From Rotaria sordida (lineage: Eukaryota; Rotifera; Eurotatoria; Philodinida; Philodinidae): DNA of 64,000 bases. Location: contig CAJNOL010000024.1 of assembly GCA_905250125.1 (NCBI GenBank), positions 72,859 to 136,858 on the forward strand. Reading direction: 5' to 3'. The notes beneath the pieces were generated by a model that did not search any database, was not told the origin of the DNA, and saw only the letters and a program-made list of their open reading frames with translations. A program made the translations under genes and the position numbers. The first letter of the stretch is position 1; each line of letters begins with the position of its first letter. Below are positions 12,834 to 23,892 of this stretch, piece after piece.

Positions 12834-12992
12834 AAACTATATATTTTTTTTCTTTTATGTTCTCATATTTTTTTTCTCTTTGCTCGCTTACCTTTCTTGT
12901 TTTTCTACTATCTTCTTGCATGCCATTATAAAAGAAAAAAAAATCGGGACTGAATAACAGAAGCAAACATATATATTTATTTTTCTGTTGCT

Positions 12993-13322
12993 ATGTCGCA
13001 TAATCCCAATCCAAATGCTAATACATCAGGTTTTAATTATCCAAGTGCAGCTGGTATACCAACAAATACCGATCAAACACATGTAGGTATTTTACCTACA
13101 ATAAATTCCTCAACGATAGAATCACCATCAATGGTACCCATAACAACAACAACAACACAATCAAATTTAACTGATCATATAGGACCATCAATTGATCTAC
13201 ATTATGGGAAATTAAATGATGAACATGGTGGAGCTGGAACAAGAGCAGATGATCGTAAAGGTGAAAATGTTAAAAATGATGGTTATACAGCTACACCTGT
13301 CGCTCAAAAAGTACATCCATAA
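12993..13322 (+). CDS. Hydrophilic, probably disordered protein (109 aa), unknown
   Basis: The frame begins MSHNPNPNANTSGFNYPSAA and is rich in Asn, Thr, Ser, Pro and Gly, with a TTTTTQ tract in the middle and a charged Gly-rich stretch (HGGAGTRADDRKGENVKNDG) near the end. There is no cysteine, membrane segment or recognised domain. It looks intrinsically disordered. An LEA-like or anhydroprotectant role would be conceivable in a desiccation-tolerant animal, but no LEA motif is visible, so this is speculation. The short spacing to 12615-12833 suggests possible co-transcription. Confidence 0.55.
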   Translation: MSHNPNPNANTSGFNYPSAAGIPTNTDQTHVGILPTINSSTIESPSMVPITTTTTQSNLTDHIGPSIDLHYGKLNDEHGGAGTRADDRKGENVKNDGYTATPVAQKVHP

Positions 13323-13716
13323 ATTTCAAATAATAAAATTCATCTATATGATTGTAAAAAAAAATTATTATTATTATTATTTTTTATTCAAGCAAGATTA
13401 TTCATGAAATAAGAATTGTATTTAGTAATATTAGTTTTATGGCATGATGAATTTATTATTCCAGATTTATAAATAGTTGATATTATAAAAAAAAATCTCT
13501 TTTGCGCATATTACTCTTGCATTTATTATTTTGAATAAAATTTATTTTCTGAAAGATTTTAATATGATTCAATTAACCACATATATTTCTAAACGTATCG
13601 ATTCATTATTATTTTACAGAGAGAAAAAAAACAATTGAACAAATACAATAATACTAAATGTCTTCTACATCGAAATAGAATCTCAATGATGAAATATCAT
13701 TTCTAATAATAATATT

Positions 13717-16362
13717 TCAATGATCTCGATCTTCCGGTGGTCGATATGGTAAATTAAGATATTGAAAAATCGACTCTTCAGTCGGTGTATTCAATGCTTG
13801 ACCTGTATTAATTTTTTCAACACCCTAAATAAACCCACATAGATATTTCATCATGAGTTTTTCTCATACCTTTCGTACAACACCATGATAAAGTCCATGT
13901 TGAGAAAGTGACATATTTAAACGACGAGCTAAACGACGCATAGATCGATTAAACATAGCTGATCCAGTAAAATAAAGTAATGAACAAGCCCATTCATTTG
14001 CTGGTATAAATATTAGATCAATACGACGATGCTAATTAAATAAATTTTAATTTTAATTAAATCAAAATTATCTATACTTACAAGTGATCCTGTTTCTGGT
14101 AAACGACATACACCAAAATAGGTCATTTGTTCTGAAATATGACCTGTTGATGATGATGATGATGATGTTTCAGAATGATTAATCAAATCATCAGTAAGAA
14201 ATCCTTGGTAAAAACAAAAAATTCTTAGATTGATGAATATTCAGCACCGAAAAGCTAAGCACACAAGAAAGAATGAAGGTAGATATAAAGTCTATCAAAA
14301 GATCAATAAATGTATATGGGTGCGAGTGTCGACATGGCTGTCCACGATTCCCTCTCCTACGTCAGTATTAAAATCCACAATCATGCACATTTATTGGTCT
14401 TTCAATAGACATCATGTTTACTTTCAGTTTTTTGTGTGCTTAACGTTTCGATGCTGAATAGTGTTCTGCAACCGGGTGTATATCCGCTATTAGGTACAGT
14501 TCAGGTACCGAACATGAAAAAGTATGTAAAAGCATAGAAGTGAAAACCAGTTCGATTATGATTGTGCAATTTATTGTACTTGAGAACAGGTCACAGAAGT
14601 GGAAAACGATATTGTTTCCCTATAACAATTCGTTTTTAATAAACATTCATCTATGCATGATGATGAACCATATGGGTACAACTATCCAAGTCTGGTTGCG
14701 AAAAGTTGTACCCGTACAGGACACTAGTTCTGAACATTTCTGTTCCCAAATTCTCAATCGCTACAAAGTTTACTCATGTTATGAATTCATTTTGTTTTTT
14801 TTACCGATATCTTTTAATTTATCAATTAATGGTGCAAGTACACTTTCATGTAAATGTCTTTTTCCATCTTTAAATGTAATTAATATATCAATATCACCAC
14901 ATGAAGGTTTTAATCGACGATAACTTCCACATGTTTCAATCATTAGACCAGGTACAACTTCATCAGCTGTTCGTTTAACCTTAATCAAAAAGAAAATTCA
15001 TTTTGATTTGTGATTTTTTTTTTCATCATCATAATATTTTGTTCTTTTTTACAATTGTTTCAATACGAGTTACTTCGTCTCGTGGAATACGTGTATTAAA
15101 ATCATTATAATATTTTAAACCAATTTGTTGTGTACGTGTAAGACGTGCTCGTTTACGTAAATCATCAAGTGTACGAAAACCTTGTGCAAACCATTGTTTT
15201 GTTGTTTCAGTACCAGCACCCCATACACCAGCAAATAAAGCCACTAATGAAATACAGTTTAATAAAAAAAAAAATTTTAAATTTTCTTTTTAACTTACAT
15301 GTAGCAACATCATCACGTGATTGAAATGCAGATAATTTTACAAGTCCATTTGTACGAATTATTTCCCAAATTTTATCAGCTAAAGATTGTTTTACATATG
15401 GTAATGATTTGATTTCCTGAGACAAAAATAAATAAATAAGAAATACATTGAAAGAAAAGGCAAAATTTTATTTACTTCATAAGTACGAATTGGATGTGTA
15501 CAACGTTTAAGTGCTTCGATCGCTTTTTGATATGCAATACTACGACCTTTATCATTAGTTATTAGATATAATTTAGACATTTCCTAAAAATTAATAAAAA
15601 TAAAATACAAGACTTAAAATAATTTATATTTACTCGTAATTTTTCAATGATTTTTTCATTTGGATTACCAACAACAGGTGTTGATGACGAAGCTTCGGAA
15701 CATAACCATTTACCAGCCTAAAAATTCTTTTTTTTTTGATAAATAAAAAAACGACTTCTTCTCATACTGTTCGTGGTAATTCACCGGGTTGAATTGGTTG
15801 AATATCGATATTATGCTAATAAATAAAAATAAAACAAAACAAAAAAAATTTACAGAAACAATTTAATCCAAAAGAATACTTTTTTTGAATTTATTTCATC
15901 GTCAGTATCAGATGCTGATGATGATATTGAACGTTCTCGTTTTAATGATGATCGTTCTATTACTATTTCATTTTTATTTGTAGGATTAGATGTTTCTGTT
16001 ATTGTTGATATTGGTTGAGAAATAGTAGCATTAAGTATATAAGGTTGATGTGATAAAAGTTTATTTTGTTTAATTGAATCACTTAACCATTGTGTTCGAA
16101 TAAATATTGGTGATGATAATAATGATGAACTTTTTAATGCTTTATTTGCTGAAATAAAATCAAGTTCATCATCAACTAAGATAAAAGAATTTTGATTATG
16201 ATCAACAATAGTAAGACCAAATTTAATGCAAGCTTTTTGAAAGATTTCTAAACGACGTTTGCCAACTCTTAAAAATGAAACAGTCTGTGGAAGACAAGTG
16301 TCATCTGTCATTCGTGTATACAATAATATTTTGAAAATAAAAATATCATTCAATTCATTCAA
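13717..16362 (-). CDS. POLL: DNA polymerase lambda (family X)
   Basis: It fills gaps in base-excision repair and in non-homologous end joining. About nine exons are read on minus. The N-terminal BRCT domain ([20 protein letters not shown] ... [18 protein letters not shown]) is followed by a Ser/Asp-rich linker. The 8 kDa domain is next ([25 protein letters not shown]). The fingers include [19 protein letters not shown]. The palm signature [17 protein letters not shown] carries two catalytic Asp, and RRIDLIFIP supplies the third. The end has [20 protein letters not shown] and [11 protein letters not shown]. All landmarks are intact. The start is either 16362 or the in-frame Met at 16311, just before the BRCT fold. 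The usual palm Arg-Gly is Arg-Leu here. The intron 14204-14804 (601 bp) carries a MITE; the others are about 50-70 bp. Confidence 0.93.
14232..14462. mobile_element. MITE inside Pol lambda intron
   Basis: The terminal inverted repeats face each other: the left end has TATTCAGCACCGAAA then TAAGCACACAA, and the right end has TTGTGTGCTTAACGTTTCG then ATGCTGAATA. Matching continues inward (AGTCTATCAAAAGATCAATAAATG versus CATTTATTGGTCTTTCAATAGAC), so the arms are about 100 bp. No transposase is encoded. It explains much of the unusually long intron. Confidence 0.72.
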
Positions 16363-16424
16363 TCATCATTGGTTGCTGACCAATGTCCAGTGATGTCGCT
16401 CTTGTCTTGTTTTCATACGCTAGT

Positions 16425-17024
16425 ACTATTGTGCGTTTCAAAATAAAAGGCACGTTCCCATTTTTTGAATAACTTTCCTTAAGCACAAAATATAGACATG
16501 CGCCTTTCACTATTCGAAAGATCGATGTTTAGGCCATCGATCGATATAGAACTCATGAAGGCGAAAGATAATTTTTCATAGGTGCTTTTGAGTTAACACT
16601 TTTTTCTGCGATTATTTTCATCAATCTTCAAAATAATCTCAACTCAAATTATATCAAAATATAATTCAAACTACTCTTCTTTCACTATAAAATTATCATG
16701 CCTTTTAGAATCTGTTAACCTTTTATTCTAAGCTGATTTTCAAAAACAAATGTTAATATTATGGCGAAAAAAGGATAATTTGAGCTACATTCTGATATAA
16801 TTTGAGTTGAGATTATTTTGAAAGTTGATCAAAAATAATCGCAGAAAAAAGTGTTGATCTAAAAGCATCTATAAAAATTATCTTTCGTTTTAATGAGTTC
16901 TATACCAATCGATGGCCCAGACATCGCTCTTTCGAATGGTGAAAGGCACAGGTCTATACCTTGTGCTCAAGGAAAGTTATTCAAAAAATGGGAACCTGCC
17001 TTTTATTTTAAAACGCACAATAGT
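16425..17024. mobile_element. 600 bp foldback element
   Basis: This is a long imperfect palindrome. The ends read ACTATTGTGCGTTT on the left and AAACGCACAATAGT on the right. Inner blocks pair over more than 200 bp, for example CCCATTTTTTGAATAACTTTCC with GGAAAGTTATTCAAAAAATGGG, and TTTTCTGCGATTATTTTCATCAA with TTGATCAAAAATAATCGCAGAAAA. There is no coding capacity. The second copy, at 35557 onward, lacks the outer 118 bp of the left arm. Confidence 0.78.
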
Positions 17025-17754
17025 TTATCATATGTATTTAGGCATGCGCTGAATCCAAACTTTCCCTGTCGAGTTCAGTGATTTTCAGTAAATTATTAAA
17101 AAAAAACATTTACACGTAAAGCGAAAAAAGAGGACTTCAAGATTGGATATGGAAGGTCAATTCCTGATGGAGAACTGAATCATCATCAATGTTCTAGAAA
17201 AATATCAACGATGTTCAGAAATACACCAATCTGAACTTGATCAAACCTTGAAATATATTTCAACAAACACTTGACACTATCTGAATCAGTTGAATAGTGT
17301 TCGAACGTGAACTCTTCGATTTTAGACTGCAAACAAGAATTCGAGTTCAATGCATACCTGCATCCTTTCAAATTTATGAACAATAATTTGAGATATAATT
17401 TTGAGCGTAAATTTTTTTTTCTCGTTCAATAGAATTAATCACCATATGTACAATGCTGATCATTTTCTTTTGATGAGTAAAAAGTTTCAAATCTCATATT
17501 ATATAAACTTAGGAATCTTTAAGATTCAAAGTATGATGATTGTTTTGAACTGATTATTAAAAAAGCAGTCTTATTAAAACTAATGTATACCATAGATGTG
17601 CAGGATAATCGTGTCCTGCAGAGTAGAGCATGGTAAGGGTTAGAAAATTTTTCTCACAGGAAGAAGATTAGAAAAATTCTATAAGGGCTCTTGCCTATGG
17701 GCCTCTAGAGCTGAAATATTACTGGTTTACTGAGTTTTTGATCCAGCTTTAGAT

Positions 17755-18045
17755 ATTTACCGAAAAATCAAATAACAGTATTTTTGACCTGAAATTTCGA
17801 CCATAAATAGGTCGAATATTCTGAAAGTTTCAGCCAAAAAGAATGTTCTTTTGTCAAGATATTGAATTTTAAAGTGAACTCGATTTTTGTGGCAAATGAC
17901 CATTTCTTTTAGCAATTCAATATCTTGACCAAGGAACATTCTTGTCAACTGAAATTTTGAGGATATTCTACTAGTCATTTGACCTGTTTGTGGACAAAAT
18001 TTTCAGATCGAAATAGTATTATTTGATTCTTCGGTATGTTTTAAA
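17755..18045. mobile_element. Palindromic element within the duplication
   Basis: Two arms of about 120 bp pair: 17757-17880 (ACCGAAAAATCAAATAA; TTTGTCAAGATATTGAATT) and 17915-18040 in reverse (AATTCAATATCTTGACCAA; TTATTTGATTCTTCGGT). It carries the motif TTTCAGCCAAAAAG, also seen in other foldbacks of the window. No transposase is encoded. A copy lies at about 36768-37058. Confidence 0.68.
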
Positions 18046-18587
18046 ACATCGCAATAAAAACTGAGCGTGAACGTTAAATAGTAAGATTTCATGAAGGATC
18101 ATTTAACTGTGCTTGACACATAAATTTATAGAATTATTTTACAATTTCACACTATGTGTGATGATCTCATCGATCAGGAACTGGAATGATAAGCACGAGG
18201 AAACTTCAACATCGATAAGTTAAGCAAGTAAAAAAATGACGGTAAATATGACATCTACTGAAAGATCAATAAATGAATAATCACATGATAGACAATATTC
18301 GTATTGTTGTTTTTTTGTAAGTCCTATTTATCGTAACCAATTTCACAAAGAAAAATAAAGCATATTTACATAATTAATCTGAGCACAATAAAATCAGTGC
18401 AACAAAATCCAAATTTCTATTGCAAAATATAAGAAAACCTGAAATATATCATTAAAATAAATACAAAAAAATATACATGTATATTCTTCAATATAAAAAT
18501 TTGGTACTATATACAATCTTCACTGTCTTTTTTTGTTCACTCAATTTATACATAACTAAGTATGATCGAAATAGTGACAAACATTTT

Positions 18588-19471
18588 TTATTGATGTAGA
18601 AGAAAATTATCTTCATAAAATTTTAATAAAAATATTTGTGTAGAATATCTATTGTATAAATCTTCACCGAGTTCTTCAATCATGTCTTGCTAAAATGAAA
18701 TAATTAATTGAATAAATGGTTTATTTTCGTATATATATATATGTTTTATATATTTACTAACCATCATTTGTGGTTCACTAGCATTCTCAACTATTTTTAA
18801 AACACGTCGTAATTTATGTAGACTAATTTCACGAAGACAACTTCTAAAAATAAATTTCTTTCTTTCTTTTTTTTTTGTTTTTTATTAAAATAAATTTACT
18901 CTTGTATTAGTTTCCAACGTTGATAAATATGATTTGTTTTATATAATGTATCAGATATTTTTCGATTATCTGATGACCATATTTTATTTTGAGAAGATCT
19001 ATTTTCAGTTGTATTTTTATCATTAGTATTACTACTACTATATGATAATTCATTTGAATCATGAATATTTGTTGGTGGTAGTTGTAATGTAGCAGTTAAC
19101 ATAAAAACGAGATCATTTATATCTTTTTCTCTAGAATTTGAAAATCAAAAATAGACAAATAAGATTTCTATGATATAGTATTACCCTTCTTTTTTCTTTT
19201 CCGTTTCTTCTGTTAGACTAACTTGTGATGTTAAATATTCAGTTGATGATTGTAATTTATATTCTCGACGACGTTGACGTGCACTAGAAACAGATCCCTA
19301 AAAGAACAATCACAACAAAATTAATGATAAAGTCATTATAGTTAATTGATATTGACCTGATTTAAATCATATGAGTTTGTTACTCGTGATTGTGATGAAG
19401 AACGAGAAGAGTTCATTTTGAATTCAACTGAACCTGGGCTTGTTTCTCTTTGTGATGATTCAACAGCCTAA
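18588..19471 (-). pseudogene. Orphan duplicated 3' exons of NEK4-like kinase
   Basis: The exons encode the same C-terminal tail as the NEK4-like gene at 37601-43084: [19 protein letters not shown], a segment with [12 protein letters not shown], one with [17 protein letters not shown], then [20 protein letters not shown] and [20 protein letters not shown], with splice sites conserved. There is no kinase domain, start exon or known promoter upstream; a minisatellite lies there instead. Compared with the parental copy there are several amino-acid changes (for example SQVSL versus SQDSL, KIWSSD versus KIWPSD), consistent with weak constraint. I call it a partial gene copy and probably non-functional, although no frame is broken. 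Confidence 0.8.
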
Positions 19472-19829
19472 TCAAATTAGTGAAAACGATTATTAAAATT
19501 ACGAAACTTATTTGTTTTTTTTTAATTTTAAAAATATTTTGAAGTTAATAATCTATAGTATTTTATAATGGGAAAATTAAAGTCATAGAAGACGTATGTT
19601 AGACATGTTAAACTTACAAATCTAGAAGGTCCTATAGTTTTAGTTACATTCAGAGATTGAAAACTAATCGATTTTATAAATGATCAGATACGCGAATGAA
19701 CATTTTATTATCAAACGGCAGGAACTAGTCTATAGGCAAGCACCTAATTGAGGATGAGGCAGGGACGGCACGACCGGGGGGGGATAGGGGGGTCACCTCC
19801 CTCCTGCTTTGGAAAATTTTGATTGGAGC

Positions 19830-20600
19830 TTTCTCCGAATTTGAAAATTTTGGTAGTGCCAATTCTCTCCAAATTTGCGGGATCATTAGGCGATTTTCTC
19901 CGATTTTGGAGAACTGCCGTAGACAATTTTCTCCGATTTTGAAGAATCAAAGTGCACAATTTCCTTCGATCTTGGAGAACTACAGCAGACAAATTTCTCC
20001 AATTTTGGAGAACTACAGTAGACAATTTTCTCCAACTTTGGAGGACTACAGTAGACAATATTCTCCGATTTTGGAGAAATACAATAAACAATTTTCTCTG
20101 ATTTTGGCGAACTACAGCAGACAAATTTCTCCAGTTTTGGAGAATTACAGTAGACAATTTTCTCCAACTTTGGAGAACTGCTGTAGACAATTTTCTTCGA
20201 TTTTGGAGAACCCCAGTACACAATTTTCTCCGATTTTGGAGAACTACGGTAGACCATTTTCTTCGATTTTGGAGAACTACCGTAGACGATTTTCTCCAAT
20301 TTTGGAGAAGTACAGTAGACAGTCTTCTCCGATTTTGGAGAACTACGGTAGACCATTTTCTCCGATTTTCGAGAAATACAATAAACAATTTTCTCCGATC
20401 TTGAAGAACTACAGTACACAATTTTCTCCGATTTTGGAGAGTTAAAGTACACAATTTTCTTGGACGTTGCAGAATTACAGTACAGAATTTTCTCCAATTT
20501 TGGGGAGCCATAGTAGACAATCTTCTCCGATTTTGGAGAACTACCGTAGTCAATTTTCTCCGATTTTGAAGAAAAATAGTAGACAATCGACCCTAAATTT
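19830..20600. repeat. 33 bp minisatellite (about 23 units)
   Basis: The unit is close to TACAGTAGACAATTTTCTCC followed by GATTTTGGAGAAC, 33 bp. Each unit contains an internal hairpin (TTCTCC ... GGAGAA). Because 33 is divisible by 3, the array is open in more than one frame on both strands (for example 19744-20586 minus, 19886-20605 minus, 19819-20445 plus). These frames are repeat artefacts rather than credible proteins. Units vary by about 10-20%, so the array is not newly homogenised. Confidence 0.9.
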
Positions 20601-21120
20601 GGCAAAAATCTAAGTTTGAAGAAATCTATTCTACTATTTTTGTTTCGGTTCTTGAGATTTTTGAACTACATCAATAATCTAAGTTTGTGTTTAAGCGAGA
20701 AATTAGTATTATAACTAGATGCATCTGTCATCAATAGCAATATGTGATACGTGGATGTTAACGATAACTGAACGAAGAATAAAATTTTGAAAAAAAAAGA
20801 AAAAATCAGATTTTTTGTTGGAACCCTCGGTATTATATTGCATGAAGTGCGGTCAGAGTAGTCGAAGGAATGTCGAAAAGTCTGCTTCGAAAAGAAAGCG
20901 ATGGCAACCAAAAAAGTTTGGAGACTTCCTCCGAATTTCAACGGTGGGAACGTTTTTTTTTTTGCTCTTCAATTTTGACTTTTTCAGATTGGAGGCTCCG
21001 ATGTTCAAGATGCCCCTCTCCTGCTCTGACCTCTTCGCGCCGTCCCTCATGATGCCTCAGCTGTATAATCAAGTAAAACAACAAACTATTAATAAACAAC
21101 AAACATCAAAATCTAAGAAG
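20601..21120. other. Unrecognised sequence between minisatellite and decayed IleRS
   Basis: Short overlapping frames on both strands around 20815-21150 have no recognisable content. The left boundary of the isoleucyl-tRNA synthetase similarity is abrupt at about 21140, which suggests insertion or rearrangement here. Confidence 0.4.
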
Positions 21121-22510
21121 AAGAAAGAAAAAGTCGTACTCCTTGTTCAGTAGTAGCTTCAAATTGTGTTTGCTTGGCAACACGATAAACAATATGAACA
21201 TCTTCAGATTCAATTGATACATCATCAATTGTTGTTAATGGACTTTCACTTTCACCTTTTGATAATAATTTTTCAATATCTGTGTCAGATATTCCACGAA
21301 TTTTCCAGTTACTAATTTAACTTTAGCTCCAGCTTTTTTCCCTAATGTCGGAAAATTTGGTTCAGCATGTATTTCAACTCCATAAAGTTCACGATCTTGA
21401 GATAATGTTACCTTACGTACATTTAAACCTTTTATAATAAAAATAAATGTTAACGATAAAAGAAGGATTAGACATACTTCTCGAACAAAATCTTCTAATG
21501 ATTGTACATCTTTTAGTACTGACACATCTTTATGAATAGCAACAAATTCAGGTAATGGATACTAAAGAGAAATCATTTTCGAATAATTATATGAAATGAA
21601 TTATCTCAATTTACTTTCATTGGAATAATTTTTCGTTCTCGTACAGTTCTACCTAATCCAATAACTGTTTGAGCAACAGCTACAGCACGTTCAATATCAT
21701 TATTTACTAATGTTTTTCTAAATAAAATAAAAAAATTTCTATTTGATTTAAATTAATGACAATTAAAATAAAACTAACTGTGATTTTGGAATCACTTGAA
21801 AATGAACACTTATTTCTTGTTGAGAAGAAGATGATAATAACTGTGTCATTAATTTTCTTAATATTTGATAAATATATTTAGCTAAAAATGGTGTAAATAG
21901 TGCCATTCATTTTGCCATTGTTAAAAGAATATAACAAAGAACATTTAACGAAACAAGACAATCTTCCAATGTTGTTTCACCCTAAAAAATAAATTGTTTC
22001 ATCTTTCACCAATAAGATGACTATTTATTTAGCCTTGAGGAAAAGCAAATCATTAAACTTAGAGTGATTTGCATGGCTAATGAAGGCAAAAATCGTTCTA
22101 TTCTTACCTTAAAACGTTTCTTGTCTAATTTAACATACCAATTAGTTGACATATGAATATATTTAACAAGACAAGGTACTATTGTATATAAACGATAAGC
22201 TAAAAAAAAGAATTCATTTTTATTTTCTTCAAATATAAATACTTCTCATCCATTTCTTGTTTAACAAAATCAAGTAATATTTGTGTATAAGAAACAGTCC
22301 ATGTATCCATAACATTTGTATTTGATGACATTGATGAATATAAACATTTTTCATCAAAAATGAAGAAAATGTTTTTTATCAACTTTTAATTGATCACAAG
22401 ATTTAACAAGAAGACGTAATGCATTATACCAAAGTAAAAATACATCTTTCACAACATCACAAACACCTTCCTCTTTAAACTTAAGAGATTTACTACGTAC
22501 AACAGGATTT
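21121..22510 (-). pseudogene. Decayed C-terminal part of cytoplasmic isoleucyl-tRNA synthetase
   Basis: Minus-strand segments match the anticodon-binding and C-terminal region of class I IleRS in family order: VVRSKSLKFKEEGVCDVVKD with FLLWYNALRLL, DTWTVSYTQILLDFVKQEM, AYRLYTIVPCLVKYI then STNWYVKLDKKRFKG, MALFTPFLAKYIYQILRKL, VIGLGRTVRERKIIPMKYPL with LPEFVAIHKD, and LNVRKVTLSQDRELYGVEIH. The catalytic domain (HIGH and KMSKS motifs) is absent. In-frame stops, including a TGA at 21907-21909, and frame breaks near 22380 show decay. Some introns are still in place. Downstream similarity stops abruptly near 21145. This is a truncated, dead copy. Confidence 0.85.
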
Positions 22511-22562
22511 TTGTTTTAATTACATCAAAAAGAAAAAAAAGGAAAAAAAACCTATTTTTTTG

Positions 22563-22935
22563 AATTACATCATTGCGATCTTATTGTTTTCAATTTGCCC
22601 TAAATGATTATTTTCAAGACCATCAATGAAAATCATTAATAAGCTCGTACTTGAAGCTGCAGTTGTCAAAAATTCAGTAGGATCTAACAATTGGCGGGTG
22701 TGGGTGTGTGGGGTGTGGGTGGGTGTGTGGGTGGATGTGTGGGTGTGGGTGGATGTGGGTGTGGGATCTCTTTAATCACACCCACACTCACACCCACACC
22801 CTCACCCACACCCACACACCCACACCCACACACCCACACCCTTCCACCAATTGATATTATACGTTGAAATCTTGTATCTTTCATCGTGCTTAAGTTCATT
22901 ATAATAAATATTGATGAAGTACAAACAACCATTGG
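22563..22935 (-). pseudogene. Fragments of an unidentified coding sequence split by the telomere-like block
   Basis: Coding-like pieces lie on both sides of the GT/CA block: PMVVCTSSIFIIMNLSTMKD with QRIIS (about 22862-22935) and LLDPTEFLTTAASSTSLLMI followed by FIDGLENN (about 22563-22682). If joined across the block they are out of frame with each other. I do not recognise the family. The composition is that of a real protein, so this is probably another gene remnant. Confidence 0.4.
22688..22859. repeat. Inverted telomere-like repeat block
   Basis: A G/T-rich array (units GGGTGTGT, GGGTGT, GGGTGGATGTGT) on the plus strand runs to about 22768. A short spacer (ATCTCTTTAAT) follows, then a C/A-rich array (CACCCACACC and similar) to about 22851. 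The block is bounded by CAATTGG on the left and CCAATTG on the right, so it folds on itself. Repeats of the TGTGGG and GGGTGTGT type have been reported as bdelloid telomere repeats. The open frame across the block is a repeat artefact. Confidence 0.8.
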
Positions 22936-23600
22936 CAATAATGCAAAAAAAATCCGAAAAAGATGTAATATATTTTTCTCTTAGTATATATATTTACCAT
23001 TGTTGTAAATACAACTTAATGTAAATTTTGTATTTTATGTAAATTTTGTATGTGTATCTAAACTTTGTATGTGTATGTTAAATAATGTTGATGACTAATG
23101 TTTCTTTTGTTTTCAATTTAACTATCTGTACATGTGAATTATATATGTAACCAAAGAAAAGAATAGTAACAACATTGACTATTTTTTTATTTGTTTACCT
23201 GTAATGACATAAGAAACTGTGATTCACTTCAACTGTACCACTAAATGTACTTGTTGTTCCATCATAATCAATACCTTCTTTACAACGATCAAAACTAAAA
23301 CAATGAAATTATTTAAGGGACCCCCTCAGAACATCCAATTTTTTGGAGACGAGTCGAGTTTGAAGTTTTATCATAGGACGATGCAGCGAAGTCCTCTTAT
23401 GTCAGGTTGATCTGTGAGTGGCTAAGAAAAAAGAGCTTTGGGGAAATTTTTTGGAGAAAATTTCCGCAGAGGGGGGGGGGGGAATTTTTGATTTTTTGAA
23501 AGATTCTGCACCTCTGTATATCAGATTGTTCAGTCGAATTTTCATGTATAGTAAAAGAAAAAAAAAGATGAATTTTTTTGTAATCCAATTTAGAATTCTA
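22936..23600. other. Unrecognised sequence with a G13 tract
   Basis: No gene is visible. A TTTAAGGGACCCCC motif at about 23306 resembles the terminus of the TTAA-flanked MITE at 52385 but has no visible partner. A run of 13 G lies near 23470. The small frames on both strands are uninformative. Confidence 0.4.
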
Positions 23601-23892
23601 TTTATTTAGTTAATTAAAAATTTTACTTACGATTTGAAATAATTTTATTAAATCTTTTCCAAATATTTTCTATATCTGTATCAACTTTAACTTGAAATTG
23701 ATGTTCATTTATTGGTAATAAATTTGTATCAATACCTTTTTGTAGTCTTTTTTCACATTGATTTTTTAATAATTTATTTAAATTTGACATATGATTTTCT
23801 CTAATATTATCTAAAATACCAATAAATACACGACAATTATCTGGTATAAATAAAGCAATAAATAATTTTCCATTATCTTGATATGTATATAT

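Larger units (their letters stand above)
16543..19759. repeat. Segmental duplication, copy 1 (about 3.2 kb)
   Basis: This segment is nearly identical, in the same orientation, to 35557-38782. Differences are scattered substitutions plus small indels, for example a longer TA microsatellite in copy 2. It begins inside the left arm of the foldback element and ends at the shared GAGGATGAGG. It contains most of that element, a second palindromic element, and the 3' exons of a NEK4-like kinase without the kinase domain. Confidence 0.92.

Noticed and set aside
19744-20605. Long open frames of 208-280 codons on both strands
   Set aside because: They arise from a 33 bp tandem repeat whose period is divisible by three; the peptides are pure repeat translations on opposite strands of the same DNA.
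22684-22938. 84-codon frame across the GT/CA block
   Set aside because: The Gly/Val and Pro/His repeats are direct translations of the simple repeat.
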